Assembly: GCA_037954235.1 (NCBI GenBank)
Contig: JBBMOA010000016.1
Location: 26,689,883 to 26,753,882, forward strand
Reading direction: 5' to 3'
DNA length: 64,000 bases
DNA from: Aulostomus chinensis
Lineage: Eukaryota > Chordata > Actinopteri > Syngnathiformes > Aulostomidae
The translations under genes and the position numbers were made by a program. This document shows, piece after piece, positions 52,465 to 64,000 of the stretch. A model generated the notes under the pieces. That model was not told the origin of the DNA. It made no database searches and saw nothing but the letters and a program-made list of their open reading frames with translations. How positions within the stretch are numbered: position 1 is the first letter of the stretch; each line of letters opens with the position of its first letter.

Positions 52465-55400
52465 GACACGACATTTGTGACAGAGTAGATTAGCAAAGAT
52501 TAGTTGACAAAGTGCTCCAACCTACAGGATGATGTCCAAATCACAGAAACATCCTCCCCATGATCATCAGAGATGAACCACCTCCTGAAGCAACTCCGGA
52601 GCCCTGCAGCAGGCACCTTCCCTACCATGAACACACAGGTTACAGGCAGCAGCCGTTAGCTCCGCTGGCGTAAAGGTCAACTTTGAACAGTTTGGTATCT
52701 CCAGAAAAACATCAACATTCTAAAGGAACGATGACAGTTTCGGGTTCGTGCCACTAAGTTTGAAAGAGCCTCTCAAAATAAACAATGACTGTGAATATGA
52801 GAACATTCTTTTAAGGTCTTCCTACAATTTCACACCACATGCTCAGTCTCAGTCACCTGCTGCTCACCTGTGTGGTCAGCAGCAACAAACTATGCTGAGG
52901 AAAGACACACAGCCCCGAGCAGGTTGTGCTACGACTAGAAGAACAAACACTTGATGAAGCACACTGACTTTCCTCATTAGTCAACCTGGTCCATCTCAGT
53001 CCTCCTCCTTCCGGCCTCCTGGTCTCCACCTGTGTCTTGTTGCGTCATCAGCTGAGTGTATTTCAGCATCAGTGTTATTCAGATCCTCGCGTACATGTCA
53101 CGTCATTCTTCATGCGACAAATACGACAAATAATAATAATAACAATGATACATCTAATACTCTGGCAACACGCAGGGAAGAATATCGACTATGATGACAA
53201 ATATGAGCTACACACATGTTTAGATGTATTTTTTCTAGGAACATTTCCTCAACAACCAGTAACCTTTCCTTAGTAACCAGTAACCTTTCTTTACGATGGC
53301 TCACTAACCAGTGCCCTTTGGCTGACTAACCAGTACCCTTTCCTCACCAACCAGTACCCTTGGCTCACTGACCAGCAGCCTCCTACCACTGCTGACTCCA
53401 GGTGTTCAGGACCCTCTCTGTGTGTTAACTAGTCTTCCACCAGTGACAGACACATGGAGGCTGGTTAGTGTCCTCCTGAGGGACAGTGGTCCCGGCCACC
53501 AACAGCACAGATGGCGGTCTTCCTGGTGTTTGCCTTCGTCCTCTCAACACGCCTGATTCTGCTGCATCCTGCATGTCTGTGATGCTCCATGTTTCACACT
53601 CACAGACGTTGGATGAGAGGCTGAACAGCATCCTCTCATCCTCAATGAAATGGCCTCCTCACTTCGTTCTCCTCCCTCTCTTACTCCTGTGGAGAAGAGC
53701 TCACCTGCCAGCCTTGAACAGTTTGATGGTAAATGAATCACACCGGGTCTGAAGACGGAACAGGGGGAAAAGAGGATGCTGCCTTCATCATCAGCCCTCC
53801 TCCTCTCCAGCCATTAAGCACTGCCTCCTATGATCCGGTGGATTGTTAGCACGCAGCAGAGACCACTAGCTTCTCCTGCCCGACACGAGGCTTCAACGGC
53901 TTGCAGGAGTGAGACTTCTGGATCACGGCACATTTTCGTTCAGCTTTGTTAGGCACAGTGACCATTTCAACAACAACAAAGATCAAAATCAGCATCTGGA
54001 GCGTCTGATGCAACTATGTAAACTCTCATAAAAGCTTTTAGGTAAAGTACAACTTGTTAAAATTCTGGGTCAAAGGTCAGGGGTGCATTAAACCAGTTTT
54101 CTCAGCTGCTCAACGAGGCGCTACAATTACCTGCTAATGTGATCGCTGCTGTGTTTGTCTGTCAGAAGGATACCTCAAACACCCCTGGATGGATGCAGAT
54201 GGAAATGGATGTAAAGACAAATAAAATACACGGAACAAGTGGTCAACTTTGTGAGGGAGCTGGATCACATTGCAGGTCCTGAAGCGTCTTCGAGGTCACT
54301 AGCAGGATTTAGTTGTTTGCTGTATTTCCTGGACATGTCGTGGACAAATTTAGACAAATTCCTTGAGTCCATGTGAAAATGGTTGACAGGAAAAATGCAT
54401 CAGTTTCTGGAAATAATTTCAATCATCCAGACCTATTCTCACAATGAAGGTTGATATATTCCATCATATTTCTAAAATGATGAGGAATGATAGATGATAC
54501 GTATGGTTGGGATTGTGTTGTGGACAGGGAAGAAAATGTATGAACAGATTTGGATGAAACAAACATCTTCATATTCTGTAACCAGCTCGCTCGCTGTGCT
54601 TCTACTAATAATAGCATGAGGCCTGAGAACCAGAATTTAGTAAAACAACAGTTCGTGTTCATCCCCTCAGGGACTGACGATGGCCAACGAGGCTCCCCAT
54701 ACGCAGACGAGCAGACGGAAACAAGCACCGTGTTTGTGTTCCTCGGCGCCAGCACCTCTACGTTCCAGTGGCTGGTGTCAGCCTGCATCATTGCACGTCA
54801 CCATAAAGATCCCCAGAGTCGATTCCAACTCTTCCTGGTGGTTCGCTCCTCTTGTTTGGAGGTTGCTTGACTCTCGATGGGAGACACGAGGACAGAGTTC
54901 GCAGCAGTATTCAGACGTGAGCTATAGGCCTTTGAATTTTAAATAAGCCAAGCAGCTGTTAAATATTGCAGCCTGAGCGTCTCATGAAATTTACAAAATT
55001 TGCACACAGGAGCATCAAAAGGTCATCAAAGGAACAAAAATCCAACTGAATGTACTGCCATCAGAGCAGCAGTCAGAGAGCTGCTGGCCAGCCTGCATCC
55101 ATCACAGCACCACTAGCAGGAAACGCTCTCTGCAAAAATGATGCAAATCTTTTGAAGTGATGCAGACAAAGGAAATGAGGAGAGAAATGATAAAAGCTGC
55201 GTTGACAACTCTTCTTCAAACAATCAGCTGCTCCAAGCAACATTTCGTCTGTCTGACTCGGAGCTCCTGGAGCTCCGCTGAAGCAAACATGAGCTCCTTC
55301 CTCCATCTGAAGCAACCAAGAGCAACACTGATGCTTTACAGGCCAAACCAGTATCAAGAGAGACTACGCATCGCTATTCAGTGAAACTACTGAAGGAAGT

Positions 55401-55900
55401 GAACAGCACTGAGGTGTGAACACGATTACCAGATCTCTCAGTTTATACAGCAAATTCAACATAACTAAAAGGATTAATGGCCGGACTGCTGCCGAGAGAA
55501 CCACACCAACACTCTGGGAAATACTCACATCGCCATCTGTTCCAGACAAGAGGATAGAGAGCCTCCTCTAGGGAGCTGAGACCTACGCTAGTTAGCTTAG
55601 CTCAACGGTTGGTAGTGGATGGGAAGTGCATATCTCCAGTCTCATCACTTGTCAGCCCCCAAACCTGCCGTTCTTCTTCTGTGTATTGTGGTTCAGCTGG
55701 CTCAGGTTCAGGATGTGGGTGTGTCCTAGTCGTCCTCCTCATCTCTGACAAAGCCACTCTTCTAGTCAACTACAAAAATTTGTTTTATTTTTCCTGGCCA
55801 GATTTTTGAGGTGCTGAACCTGAGTAGTATTCACATAAAACAAGGAGGAACTTCATAACAACTTTAGTTGCTTGTAGATTAGAACAGATTTGTACACATT
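52465..55900. other. intergenic stretch, no gene recognised
   Basis: Unique sequence. At about 53240-53385 there is a diverged tandem of roughly 28-bp units containing AACCAGTAACCTTT / CCAGTACCCTT. Open frames such as 54423-54791 (minus) and 54550-54870 (plus) overlap each other and show no recognisable family. Confidence 0.55.
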
Positions 55901-55901
55901 A

Positions 55902-58900
55902 TTAACCCACTGGTGGATAAACCCACTGGTGGATAAACCCACTGGTGCATTAACCCACTGGTGCATTAACCAACTGGTGCATTAACCCACTGGTGTATGA
56001 ACCAACTGGTGTATTAACCAACTGGTGTATTAACCCACTAGTGCATGAACCAACTGGTTTACAAACCCACTGGTGTATAAACCCACTGGTGCATTAACCA
56101 ACTGGTTTATAAACCAACTGGTGTATAAACCCACTGGTGCATTAGCCCACTGGTGTATTAACCCACTGGTGCATTAACCCATTGGTTTATAAACCCACTG
56201 GTGTATTAACCCACTGGTGTATTAACCCATTGGTTTATAAACCCACTGGTGTATTAACCCACTGGTGTATTAACCCATTGGTTTATAAACCCACTGGTGC
56301 ATTAACCCATTGGTTTATAAACCCACTGGTGTATTAACCCACTGGTGTATTAACCCACTGGTGCATTAACCCATTGGTTTATAAACCCACTGGTGTATTA
56401 ACCCACTGGTTTATACCCACTGGTGTATAAACCCACTGGTGCATTAACCCACTGGTGCATTAACCCACAGGTGTATTAACCCACTGGTGCATTAACCAAC
56501 TGGTGCATTAACCCACTGGTGCATTAACCAACTGGTGCATTAACCAACTGGTTTATAAACCAACTGGTGTATAAACCCACTGGTGCATTAACCCATTGGT
56601 TTATAAACCCACTGGTGTATTAACCCACTGGTGTATTAACCCACTGGTGCATTAACCCATTGGTTTATAAACCCACTGGTGTATTAACCCACTGGTTTAT
56701 ACCCACTGGTGTATAAACCCACTGGTGCATTAACCCACTGGTGCATTAACCAACTGGTGCATTAACCCACTGGTGTATAAACCCACTGGTGCATTAGCCC
56801 ACTGGTGCATTAACCAACTGGTGCATTAACCCACTGGTGTATAAACCCACTGGTGCATTAACCCACTGGGGTATAAATCCACTGGTGCATTAACCAACTG
56901 GTGCATTAACCAACTGGTGTATTAACCCACTGGTGCATTAACCAACTGGTGTATAAACCCACTGGTGCATTAACCCACTGGGGTATAAATCCACTGGTGC
57001 ATTAACCAACTGGTGCATTAACCAACTGGTGTATTAACCAACTGGTGCATTAACCCACTGGTGTATTAACCCACTGGTGCATTAACCAACTGGTGTATTA
57101 ACCCACTGGTGTATGAACCCACTGAGTATTAACCCACTGGTGCATTAACCAACTGGTGCATTAACCCACTGGTGTATAAACCCACTGGTGCATTAGCCCA
57201 CTGGTGCATTAACCAACTGGTGCATTAACCCACTGGTGTATAAACCCACTGGTGCATTAACCCACTGGGGTATAAATCCACTGGTGCATTAGCCCACTGG
57301 TGCATTAACCAACTGGTGCATTAACCCACTGGTGTATAAACCCACTGGTGCATTAACCCACTGGGGTATAAATCCACTGGTGCATTAACCAACTGGTGCA
57401 TTAACCAACTGGTGCATTAACCCACTGGTGTATTAACCCACTGGTGCATTAACCAACTGGTGTATTAACCCACTGGTGTATGAACCCACTGAGTATTAAC
57501 CAACTGGTGTATTAACCCACTGGTGTATGAACCCACTGAGTATTAACCCACTGGTGTATGAACCCTCTGAGTATTAACCCACTGGTGTATTAACCCACTG
57601 AGTATTAACCCACTGGTGTATTAACCCACTGGTGTATGAACCCACTGAGTATTAACCCACTGGTGTATTAACCCACTGGTGTATTAACCCACTGGTGCAT
57701 TAACCCACTGGTGTATTAACCCACTGGTGTATAAACCAACTGGTGCATTAACCCACTGGTGCATTAACCAACTGGTGTATTAACCCACTGGTGCATTAAC
57801 CCACTGGTGTATTAACCAACTGGTGTATTAATCCACTGGTGCATTAACCCACTGGTGTATAAATCCACTGGTGCATTAACCCACTGAGTATTAACCCACT
57901 GGTGTATTAACCCACTGGTGTATGAACCCACTGAGTATTAACCCACTGGTGTATTAACCCACTGGTGTATTAACCCACTGGTGCATTAACCCACTGGTGT
58001 ATTAACCCACTGGTGTATAAATCCACTGGTGCATTAACCCACTGGTGTATTAACCAACTGGTGTATTAATCCACTGGTGCATTAACCCACTGGTGTATAA
58101 ATCCACTGGTGCATTAACCCACTGGTGTATTAACCAACTGGTGTATTAACCCACTGGTGCATTAACCCACTGGTGTTTTAACCAACTGGTGTATTAACCA
58201 ACTGGTGTATTAACCCACTGGTGCATTAACCCACTGGTGTTTTAACCAACTGGTGTATAAATCCACTGGTGCATTAACCCACTGGTGCATTAACCCATTG
58301 GTGTATTAACCCACTGGTGTATAAACCAACTGGTGTATAAATCAACTGGTGTATTAACCCACTGGTGTATTAACCCACTGGTGTATTAACCCATTGGTGC
58401 ATTAACCAACTGGTGTACGAACCCACTGGTGTATAAACCAACTGGTGTATGAACCCACTGGTGTATTAACCCACTGGTGCATTAACCAACTGGTGTATGA
58501 ATCCACTGGTGTATTAACCAACTGGTGTATAAACCAACTGGTGTATGAACCCACTGGTGTATTAACCAACTGGTGTATGAACCCACTGGTGTATTAACCA
58601 ACTGGTGTATAAATCCACTGGTGCATTGACCCACTGGTGTATAAACACACTGATGTGTAAACCAACTGGTGTATAAACCAACTGGTGTATGAACCCACTG
58701 GTGTATTAACCAACTGGTGTATGAACCCACTGGTGTATAAATCCACTGGTGCATTAACCCACTGGTGTATTAACCCACTGGTGTATAAATCCACTGGTGC
58801 ATTAACCCACTGGTGTATAAACCCACTGGTGTATTAACCAACTGGTGTATAAACCCACTGCTGTATAAACCAACTGGTGTATAAACCCACTGCTGTATAA

Positions 58901-59676
58901 ACCAACTGGTGTATAAACCCACTGCTGTATAAACCAACTGGTGTATAAACCCACTGGTGTATTAACCAACTGGTGTATTAACCCACTGCTGTATAAACCA
59001 ACTGGTGTATAAACCCACTGCTGTATAAACCAACTGGTGTATAAACCCACTGCTGTATAAACCAACTGGTGTATGAACCCACTGCTGTATAAACCCACTG
59101 GTGCATTAACCCACTGGTGTATGAACCCACTGGTGTATGAACCCACTGCTGTATAAACCAACTGGTGTATAAACCAACTGGTGTATAAACCAACTGGTGT
59201 ATGAACCAACTGGTGTATAAATCCACTGGTGCATTAACCCACTGGTGTATGAACCCACTGGTGTATGAACCCACTGCTGTATAAACCAACTGGTGTATAA
59301 ACCCACTGCTGTATAAACCAACTGGTGTATGAACCAACTGGTGTATAAATCCACTGGTGCATTAACCCACTGGTGTATGAACCCACTGGTGTATAAACCA
59401 ACTGGTGTATAAACCCACTGGTGTATTAACCAACTGGTGTATTAACCCACTGCTGTATAAACCAACTGGTGTATAAACCCACTGCTGTATAAACCAACTG
59501 GTGTATGAACCCACTGGTGTATGAACCCACTGCTGTATAAACCCACTGCTGTATAAACCAACTGGTGTATGAACCAACTGGTGTATAAATCCACTGGTGC
59601 ATTAACCCACTGCTGTATAAACCCACTGGTGTATGAACCCACTGCTGTATAAACCAACTGGTGTATTAACCCACTG
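55902..59676 (+). repeat. 3.8-kb minisatellite of 16-bp units (AACCCACTGGTGTATT), ~235 copies
   Basis: The unit is AACC(C/A)ACTGGTG(T/C)ATT. Variants are regionally grouped. TTGGTTTATAAA-type units lie mainly in the first 800 bp. Shortened 15-bp GAGTATT units occur at about 57120-57940. CTGCTGTAT units occur only from about 58855 to 59650. TATGAACC units rise toward the 3' end. Minus-strand frames reading VYTPVGLYTSW are artefacts of the repeat. The array ends about 20 nt before a splice-acceptor-like sequence at 59697. Confidence 0.97.
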
Positions 59677-59697
59677 TCCTCTTCCTTCGCTGCACAG

Positions 59698-59771
59698 ACG
59701 TGCAGGAGCATCGAGCCAACCAGCGCACCATCGGGCTGCAGCTCCAAAAACACATCAGCACTCTGTGGTGA
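59698..59771 (+). CDS. possible terminal coding exon, unidentified (plus strand)
   Basis: A good polypyrimidine tract and acceptor (TCCTCTTCCTTCGCTGCACAG, ending 59697) precede an open stretch reading VQEHRANQRTIGLQLQKHIS and then TLW, with a stop at 59769-59771. The composition is protein-like and the acceptor is strong. However, no upstream exon was found: the minisatellite lies directly before it. I do not recognise the sequence. It could equally be chance. Confidence 0.25.
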
Positions 59772-59885
59772 ATAACGCTGATGTCCAGAGCATCAGAAGT
59801 GGGTGCGCTCACAGTTTGCTGCAGAATCATGTCTCTACCATGTGACCTCTCTGATCATGCACAGGTACAAAACTGCTGGACTCAC

Positions 59886-60100
59886 TCTTGTAGCTGGCGC
59901 TCCATGGCTGATATCCATAATAGCCCGTGATCCGCAATATCCGCTCCTCTATGGATGAGCTGTTGATGTCCTCCACTGAGCGGGAAGACTTGAGGTCCTC
60001 CTTGATGGCCTCGTCCACCACCAGGTACTTGAGCTGTCTGAGCTGAGGGCTGATGTCCGAAAGCCTTCTGGGGCTCACGTCGGGCGACTTGCGCATCCCG
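59886..60100 (-). CDS. internal coding exon of an unidentified gene (minus strand)
   Basis: A 215-nt exon has a strong acceptor (minus sense TTTCTAG before 60100) and donor (GTGAGT after 59886). Its open frame contains RKSPDVSPRRLSDISPQLRQ, then LKYLVVDEAIKEDLKSSRSV, then EDINSSSIEERILRITGYYG and YQPWSASYK. The mix of charged, Ser-rich and short hydrophobic stretches with no low-complexity bias looks genuinely coding. It resembles a phosphorylatable linker or tail of a cytosolic scaffold protein. If the donor is not used, the frame ends at a stop at 59827-59829. It is probably part of the next gene upstream of slc35f3. I cannot name it, and flanking exons are uncertain. Confidence 0.6.
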
Positions 60101-60593
60101 CTAGAAAGAGAGCACAAGGGGTGATGGTGCAAGATGAAGTGAGACCTCTTAACAAAAGGAACTCAAAGCCTGACTTGACAAGATGAGAGCTCTGTGAGGC
60201 TGAAACAGGAACTCCAGTGTTGAGGGCCCGGGTCTGGTGGAGTAGAGGCATCATCATCCTTCACTGGTCCTGCCTCTGCTCAACAGCCGTGTGAAAGACA
60301 CTAAGTGAGAGTGACTGGTGTGGCGACGGTTGTATAGGCCTGCTGAGCAGCTCCTATTATAAGCTTATAGGCTTCATGGAGCACACAGAGGAGCGGCTCC
60401 TGCTGCAGCCCGACCTGCTCACCAGGAGGACCCACGGAACATTCTGGTATCTTTGTTTCCAGCAGGTGAGATCAAACAACAGAATAACATCTGCTCCAAA
60501 ACACCTGAGCAAATGCAGCAGCCCCCGCTGACACGCCTCACCTGCCTGAATGTTAGCTACACAGTCACAGTCTAATGCAGGATTCATCTCTCT

Positions 60594-60641
<48 letters not shown>

Positions 60642-60797
60642 TAAAGTCAATCCAAACACAGCAGGAGTAGCAAATGATTTAAAAGTTAACTACTGTTGTT
60701 AAGTAGTTATAATACTAGTTTTACCATTACAAAGACCCTTTTAATTATTTTATTGCTGGAAATCTTTCTCTCTTTCTCTTTCTCTCTCTCTCTCTCC

Positions 60798-60856
<59 letters not shown>

Positions 60857-61277
60857 CTTCAACTGGTCCCTCCTATATTATGAGGGCTTGGGTACCTAAT
60901 AATTTGGCGAGTGATCATATTTAAGCTAAATGTGCTTTATGGAGTCAGGCAGAGAAATCACTGTTTTGCAAAATCAGATCAACAAAGAAAAATAAGTTTT
61001 AAAAAATGGAGATCAAAGGAACCGAACCCAACTCGTATATTTTGATGACAAATTCCACCTGAACAACCTTCCGTCCCCCTCTGACGCGTGGACGCACCTG
61101 TTCTATCAGGAGCAACAGGTGCTGCCTCCTGGCGTGAGTTGGCTGCAGCACACTGAGGGAAAAGTTGAAATGTCTTACATGGGCATCAAAGTGGTCGGAG
61201 GTCCAAGGTAGCACATGCAGTCCCGGTGGGGCCGACCGACCCGCACGGTGCCCTCTCCGTCCCCGAACATGACTCAC
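60101..61277. other. presumed intron of the unidentified minus-strand gene
   Basis: Contains (CA)n at 60597-60639 and a (TC)n(CA)n block at 60766-60854. No further exon was recognised. Confidence 0.4.
60597..60854 (+). repeat. CA and TC/CA microsatellites
   Basis: (CA)n at 60597-60639 and (TC)n followed by (CA)n at 60766-60854. Confidence 0.95.
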
Positions 61278-61460
61278 GACCGCCGAGCAGCGCTGCGACT
61301 GAGAAGCCGAGGAAGTGACATCCAGGCTGGAGGAGAGCTGAGCCGTCTCCGTCCTGCTGCCTCTCACACCTCCGAACATATGCAGCCTGGCCACTCCACG
61401 CTCCGTCTCCACACTCAGCCACTCCGCGCGGCTCTGGGGCTGCCGCCGCACCAGCGCCAT
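61278..61460 (-). CDS. candidate upstream exon of the unidentified minus-strand gene
   Basis: On the minus strand, CAGCAG precedes an ATG at 61458-61460, opening a 61-codon frame to a GTGAGT donor at 61277. The peptide includes RRQPQSRAEWLSVETERGVA and a Ser-rich LSSSLDVTSSASQSQ segment. It is phase 0 at its 3' end, whereas the exon at 59886-60100 expects phase 2. The two cannot join directly without another exon. GC- and CpG-rich composition (61200-61460) suggests a first exon or promoter-proximal region. Confidence 0.3.
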
Positions 61461-61499
61461 CTGCTGGACGCAGCACAAACATCATTATTGACGTTTCCA

Positions 61500-64000
61500 G
61501 AACTTTTATTCTCCTTTTATACATAGAGTGCAGAACACCTGAAGCATCAAAAACAAGAATGAACAAATGAGGACTCATAGGAAGCTACAAATGCATTTCA
61601 ATGAATGCATGAAATAGAACCCCTGACCCAGTCAACCCTCCACCCATGAACAGGAGGAGAGGCTCCAGTTCAACAGCACCACATAAACACATCCTGAAGT
61701 GAGGAATTCTCCCAGCATGGTTGATTTCTGCAGGATTGCTCACATCTGGGGAATGGAAGCTGGAGTGTGTAAGCCCCTCACCCGCCTCAGCACGAGGAAA
61801 ATAATGAAATATGATCTGCCTTTGGGGCCCTGACAGACCTGTGAAGCAAATATCTCTTGCAGTCACACGTTTCTCTAAAATGTCATGTTCAGAGAGGCGT
61901 AGCGAGTCTCTCTGGCTCCGGATGAAGTAAATATTCAGAATGTTATTGTACAGCGCGCTGGGAGACAGGGTTTTATTAAAATACTTCATCATCTCAGGCA
62001 AAGCAGGGATGCAAATGTGAGGCAGGGAACGTCCCATCACCACCTGTCGTTCCATCTCCGGTGTGGAATATTCGTTTGTCTTCTGTTGGACTTTAAGTGT
62101 TTGGGGGGGGGGGGTTCTTGCTTTTTGTGTTGTACTTTCACTCCCGCGTCCTCATGTGTGAATCATACAGTTTCAGCGCTGTCAGCTTTATTATTCGCTG
62201 TCAGGTCACAGAGGATTCAAACTGTGGAAATGATTCCTTGCAGCAGAATCAGTGACAATCAACAGGGTACGGTTGATTGGGTCCAATCAGAGCTGAGCTT
62301 CCAGTAATCAGGTGATTCATTTGTGCACTGGTGGTGACTGAGAGTCTTTCATGGGCAAGTATTTCCTCAGTTTTACTTACTCATATTGAGCCTTGACTGT
62401 GAATAAGATCTTATCTGCCTCCAGTCTGATATGATTCCCTTCAGGGATGAGCTGTCGTTAGTCTGACACCATTGTTTCATGAGGCCAGATCAGCCCCTCA
62501 CGCCGTTCCAGCTCTACTTTGCTGCGTGGGATCACGCCGTCCGAAGGTCACTGGTCCACTGCCTGCATTGCGTCTGAAAGCTGCAGAGCTGCAAGTGCAT
62601 TGATCAATGAGCAAAGAATGGCGTCCAGTCATCAAGAAGCAGGTCGACGCCCCTTGCCAACAGTGTTGAGGTGAAGAGGGTGTTGTGCAGCTCAGCTGGG
62701 TCAGTTCTCTCCCTGCAGCTCTCAAAGTAAATCATATGAACGCCTTGCTGGGAGGGGATCCACTCAGCCCTGACACTGCTGCTGCTGCACTCTCCTCCCA
62801 ACGCACCCAGAACAGAACACCCTCTTCCTCTCCAGCACACGTCTAATGGAGGTCTGATTGGTGCCTTGTCCTCAGGGCATCAGGGCTCAGCTCATCTCCG
62901 CTCCAAACATGGAGCGGAGATGAGCTGGGAGCCAAAGATCAAGGCCAAGATGGATGAGAGGAACACAGACGGGGTGATTCAGCTGCACACAGAACCGGAT
63001 CCAAATACTGACGGCCAGTCCTCCAGTCAGAGCATCTGTGACTCTCATGGTCCTTTACTGCTATTCTGTTGAAGGTTTTGCATTTAGACTCGAATTGAAG
63101 TTTTCCTATCGGTTTTCTTCCTCAAAGGTTCATGATAATACTGATGTGAATCATCCAAAGTCTTTGGTGAGAAATGTTCACAGTGACGGAGGACTAAAAG
63201 CTCCGTCCTCATCTCTGTGAGTCCTGTGAGGGTTTCCAGGACACGGACCAGGATGTGCAGAGCTCCAGCAGAAGCCGGTTCAGGCGTCATTTCCATTATT
63301 TCTCTTATCCTCTAGAGTCCAATTTCATACAAGGTAAAGTATGATCTTGTTCTTCTCTCCATCAATGTTTCATGCAGCTCTCCGCCTGGAAACAGTGTGA
63401 CAGGCAGCTGCTGATTGGCTGATGCAGGGCCAGAGGTGAAACCCTGAGCCAATAAAAGAATATCACATTCATGACTTTGTATTTAAATGCTTCCAATTTT
63501 GCTTCTTGTGTTTAATATGTGGCATTTGCATGAGTCAACGTGAGGCCCTTTTCATTCCTCTGTCTGATCTGTTCCACTGTCCTCTCAGACAGAGAGAAGC
63601 GTAACCTTTCTGGAGGCAGCACCCCGTTGTCCCGGGAGCCGTGCGATTTCTGTAGGCTGTATTTGTTATTCAGCTGCCATTACTGTTAGAGTCGACAGGC
63701 TCAGCTGGAGAGAAGCCAGCAGAACCTCTACAGATGCTGTCAACATCTGCAGGCGTCTTACTGGCCAGCTTTAACTGGCCTGATTTCTTTTCTTAGATAT
63801 GCTCATTTTTGTTCTGCTGACAACTGGGAGCAAGTTAAAAAAAAACAGTATATGATTAAAGTGTATCTTATACATGTCGTTTCTCTGTTGTGGAACTATT
63901 AATATGAAAAGACTCCTCTGTTGCTTGCTGCTCTCATGCTGTTGCCATCCCCAGCTAACCACCGCTGAACATCAGCTGTTGTTGCTGGGACCAGTATGGC
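61500..64000. other. unannotated right end with conserved-looking noncoding blocks
   Basis: No coding exon was recognised. Two stretches, about 61780-62035 and 63430-63800, are unique and AT-moderate, free of repeats, and rich in homeodomain/POU-like words such as TATTTAAATG, TTTGCATGA and TTTTATTAAAATA. They are candidate enhancers. Short open frames on both strands are not supported by splice or family evidence. Confidence 0.45.

Noticed and set aside
54423..54946. Overlapping plus and minus frames of about 90-120 codons.
   Set aside because: Mutually overlapping, unrecognised, and without splice or conservation evidence.
55902..59676. CRISPR-like array appearance and VYTPVGLYTSW repeat peptides.
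   Set aside because: Units are directly tandem with no unique spacers, in a vertebrate genome; peptides are repeat translations.

Overview
This is a vertebrate chromosome segment, almost certainly from a teleost fish. It has split genes with GT/AG introns, very dense CA/GT and GA microsatellites, a decayed L2/CR1/Rex-type LINE, tRNA-headed SINE-like repeats and a Tc1-like fossil. The neighbourhood tarbp1 to slc35f3 matches human 1q42, where COA6 lies between the two genes. Here I see no coa6, and a class A GPCR gene occupies that interval.

Layout. (1) 1-7.7 kb, plus strand: the 3' part of tarbp1 (tRNA Gm18 2'-O-methyltransferase). I resolve 17 exons, about 891 residues, including the complete C-terminal SPOUT/SpoU catalytic domain. 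(2) 8.2-10.9 kb, plus strand: a complete three-exon rhodopsin-class orphan receptor of 535 residues, GPR161-like in places. (3) 10.9-32.2 kb, minus strand: the complete slc35f3 gene, seven coding exons and 429 residues, a drug/metabolite-superfamily transporter linked to thiamine. Its exon 1 lies more than 10 kb upstream of exon 2. (4) 34-40 kb: repeat-rich DNA with a 13/14-bp minisatellite of about 1 kb, a broken LINE, and a 61-bp minisatellite of about 2.1 kb that sits inside the LINE's 3' untranslated region. (5) 40-55.9 kb: gene-poor DNA with a Tc1 fossil, a SINE-like repeat and several non-repetitive, homeobox-site-rich blocks that could be enhancers. (6) 55.9-59.7 kb: a 16-bp minisatellite of about 3.8 kb with regionally ordered variants. 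(7) 59.7-64 kb: at least one convincing minus-strand coding exon of a gene I cannot name, weaker exon candidates, and more conserved-looking noncoding sequence.

The three recognised genes do not form a pathway. tarbp1 and the GPCR gene run in tandem, and the GPCR and slc35f3 are tail to tail. The recurrent theme is simple-sequence expansion close to splice sites: TG/UG repeats sit next to the acceptor or donor of exons in all three genes. I found no bacterial-type system, CRISPR array, RNA gene or other wholly new system. The most unusual structures are the minisatellite embedded in a LINE tail, the domain-structured 16-bp array, and a 35-nt apparent intron (or frameshift) in tarbp1. Exon boundaries were read by hand from reading-frame continuity and splice consensus. 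Family assignments rest on remembered protein motifs, not on database searches.
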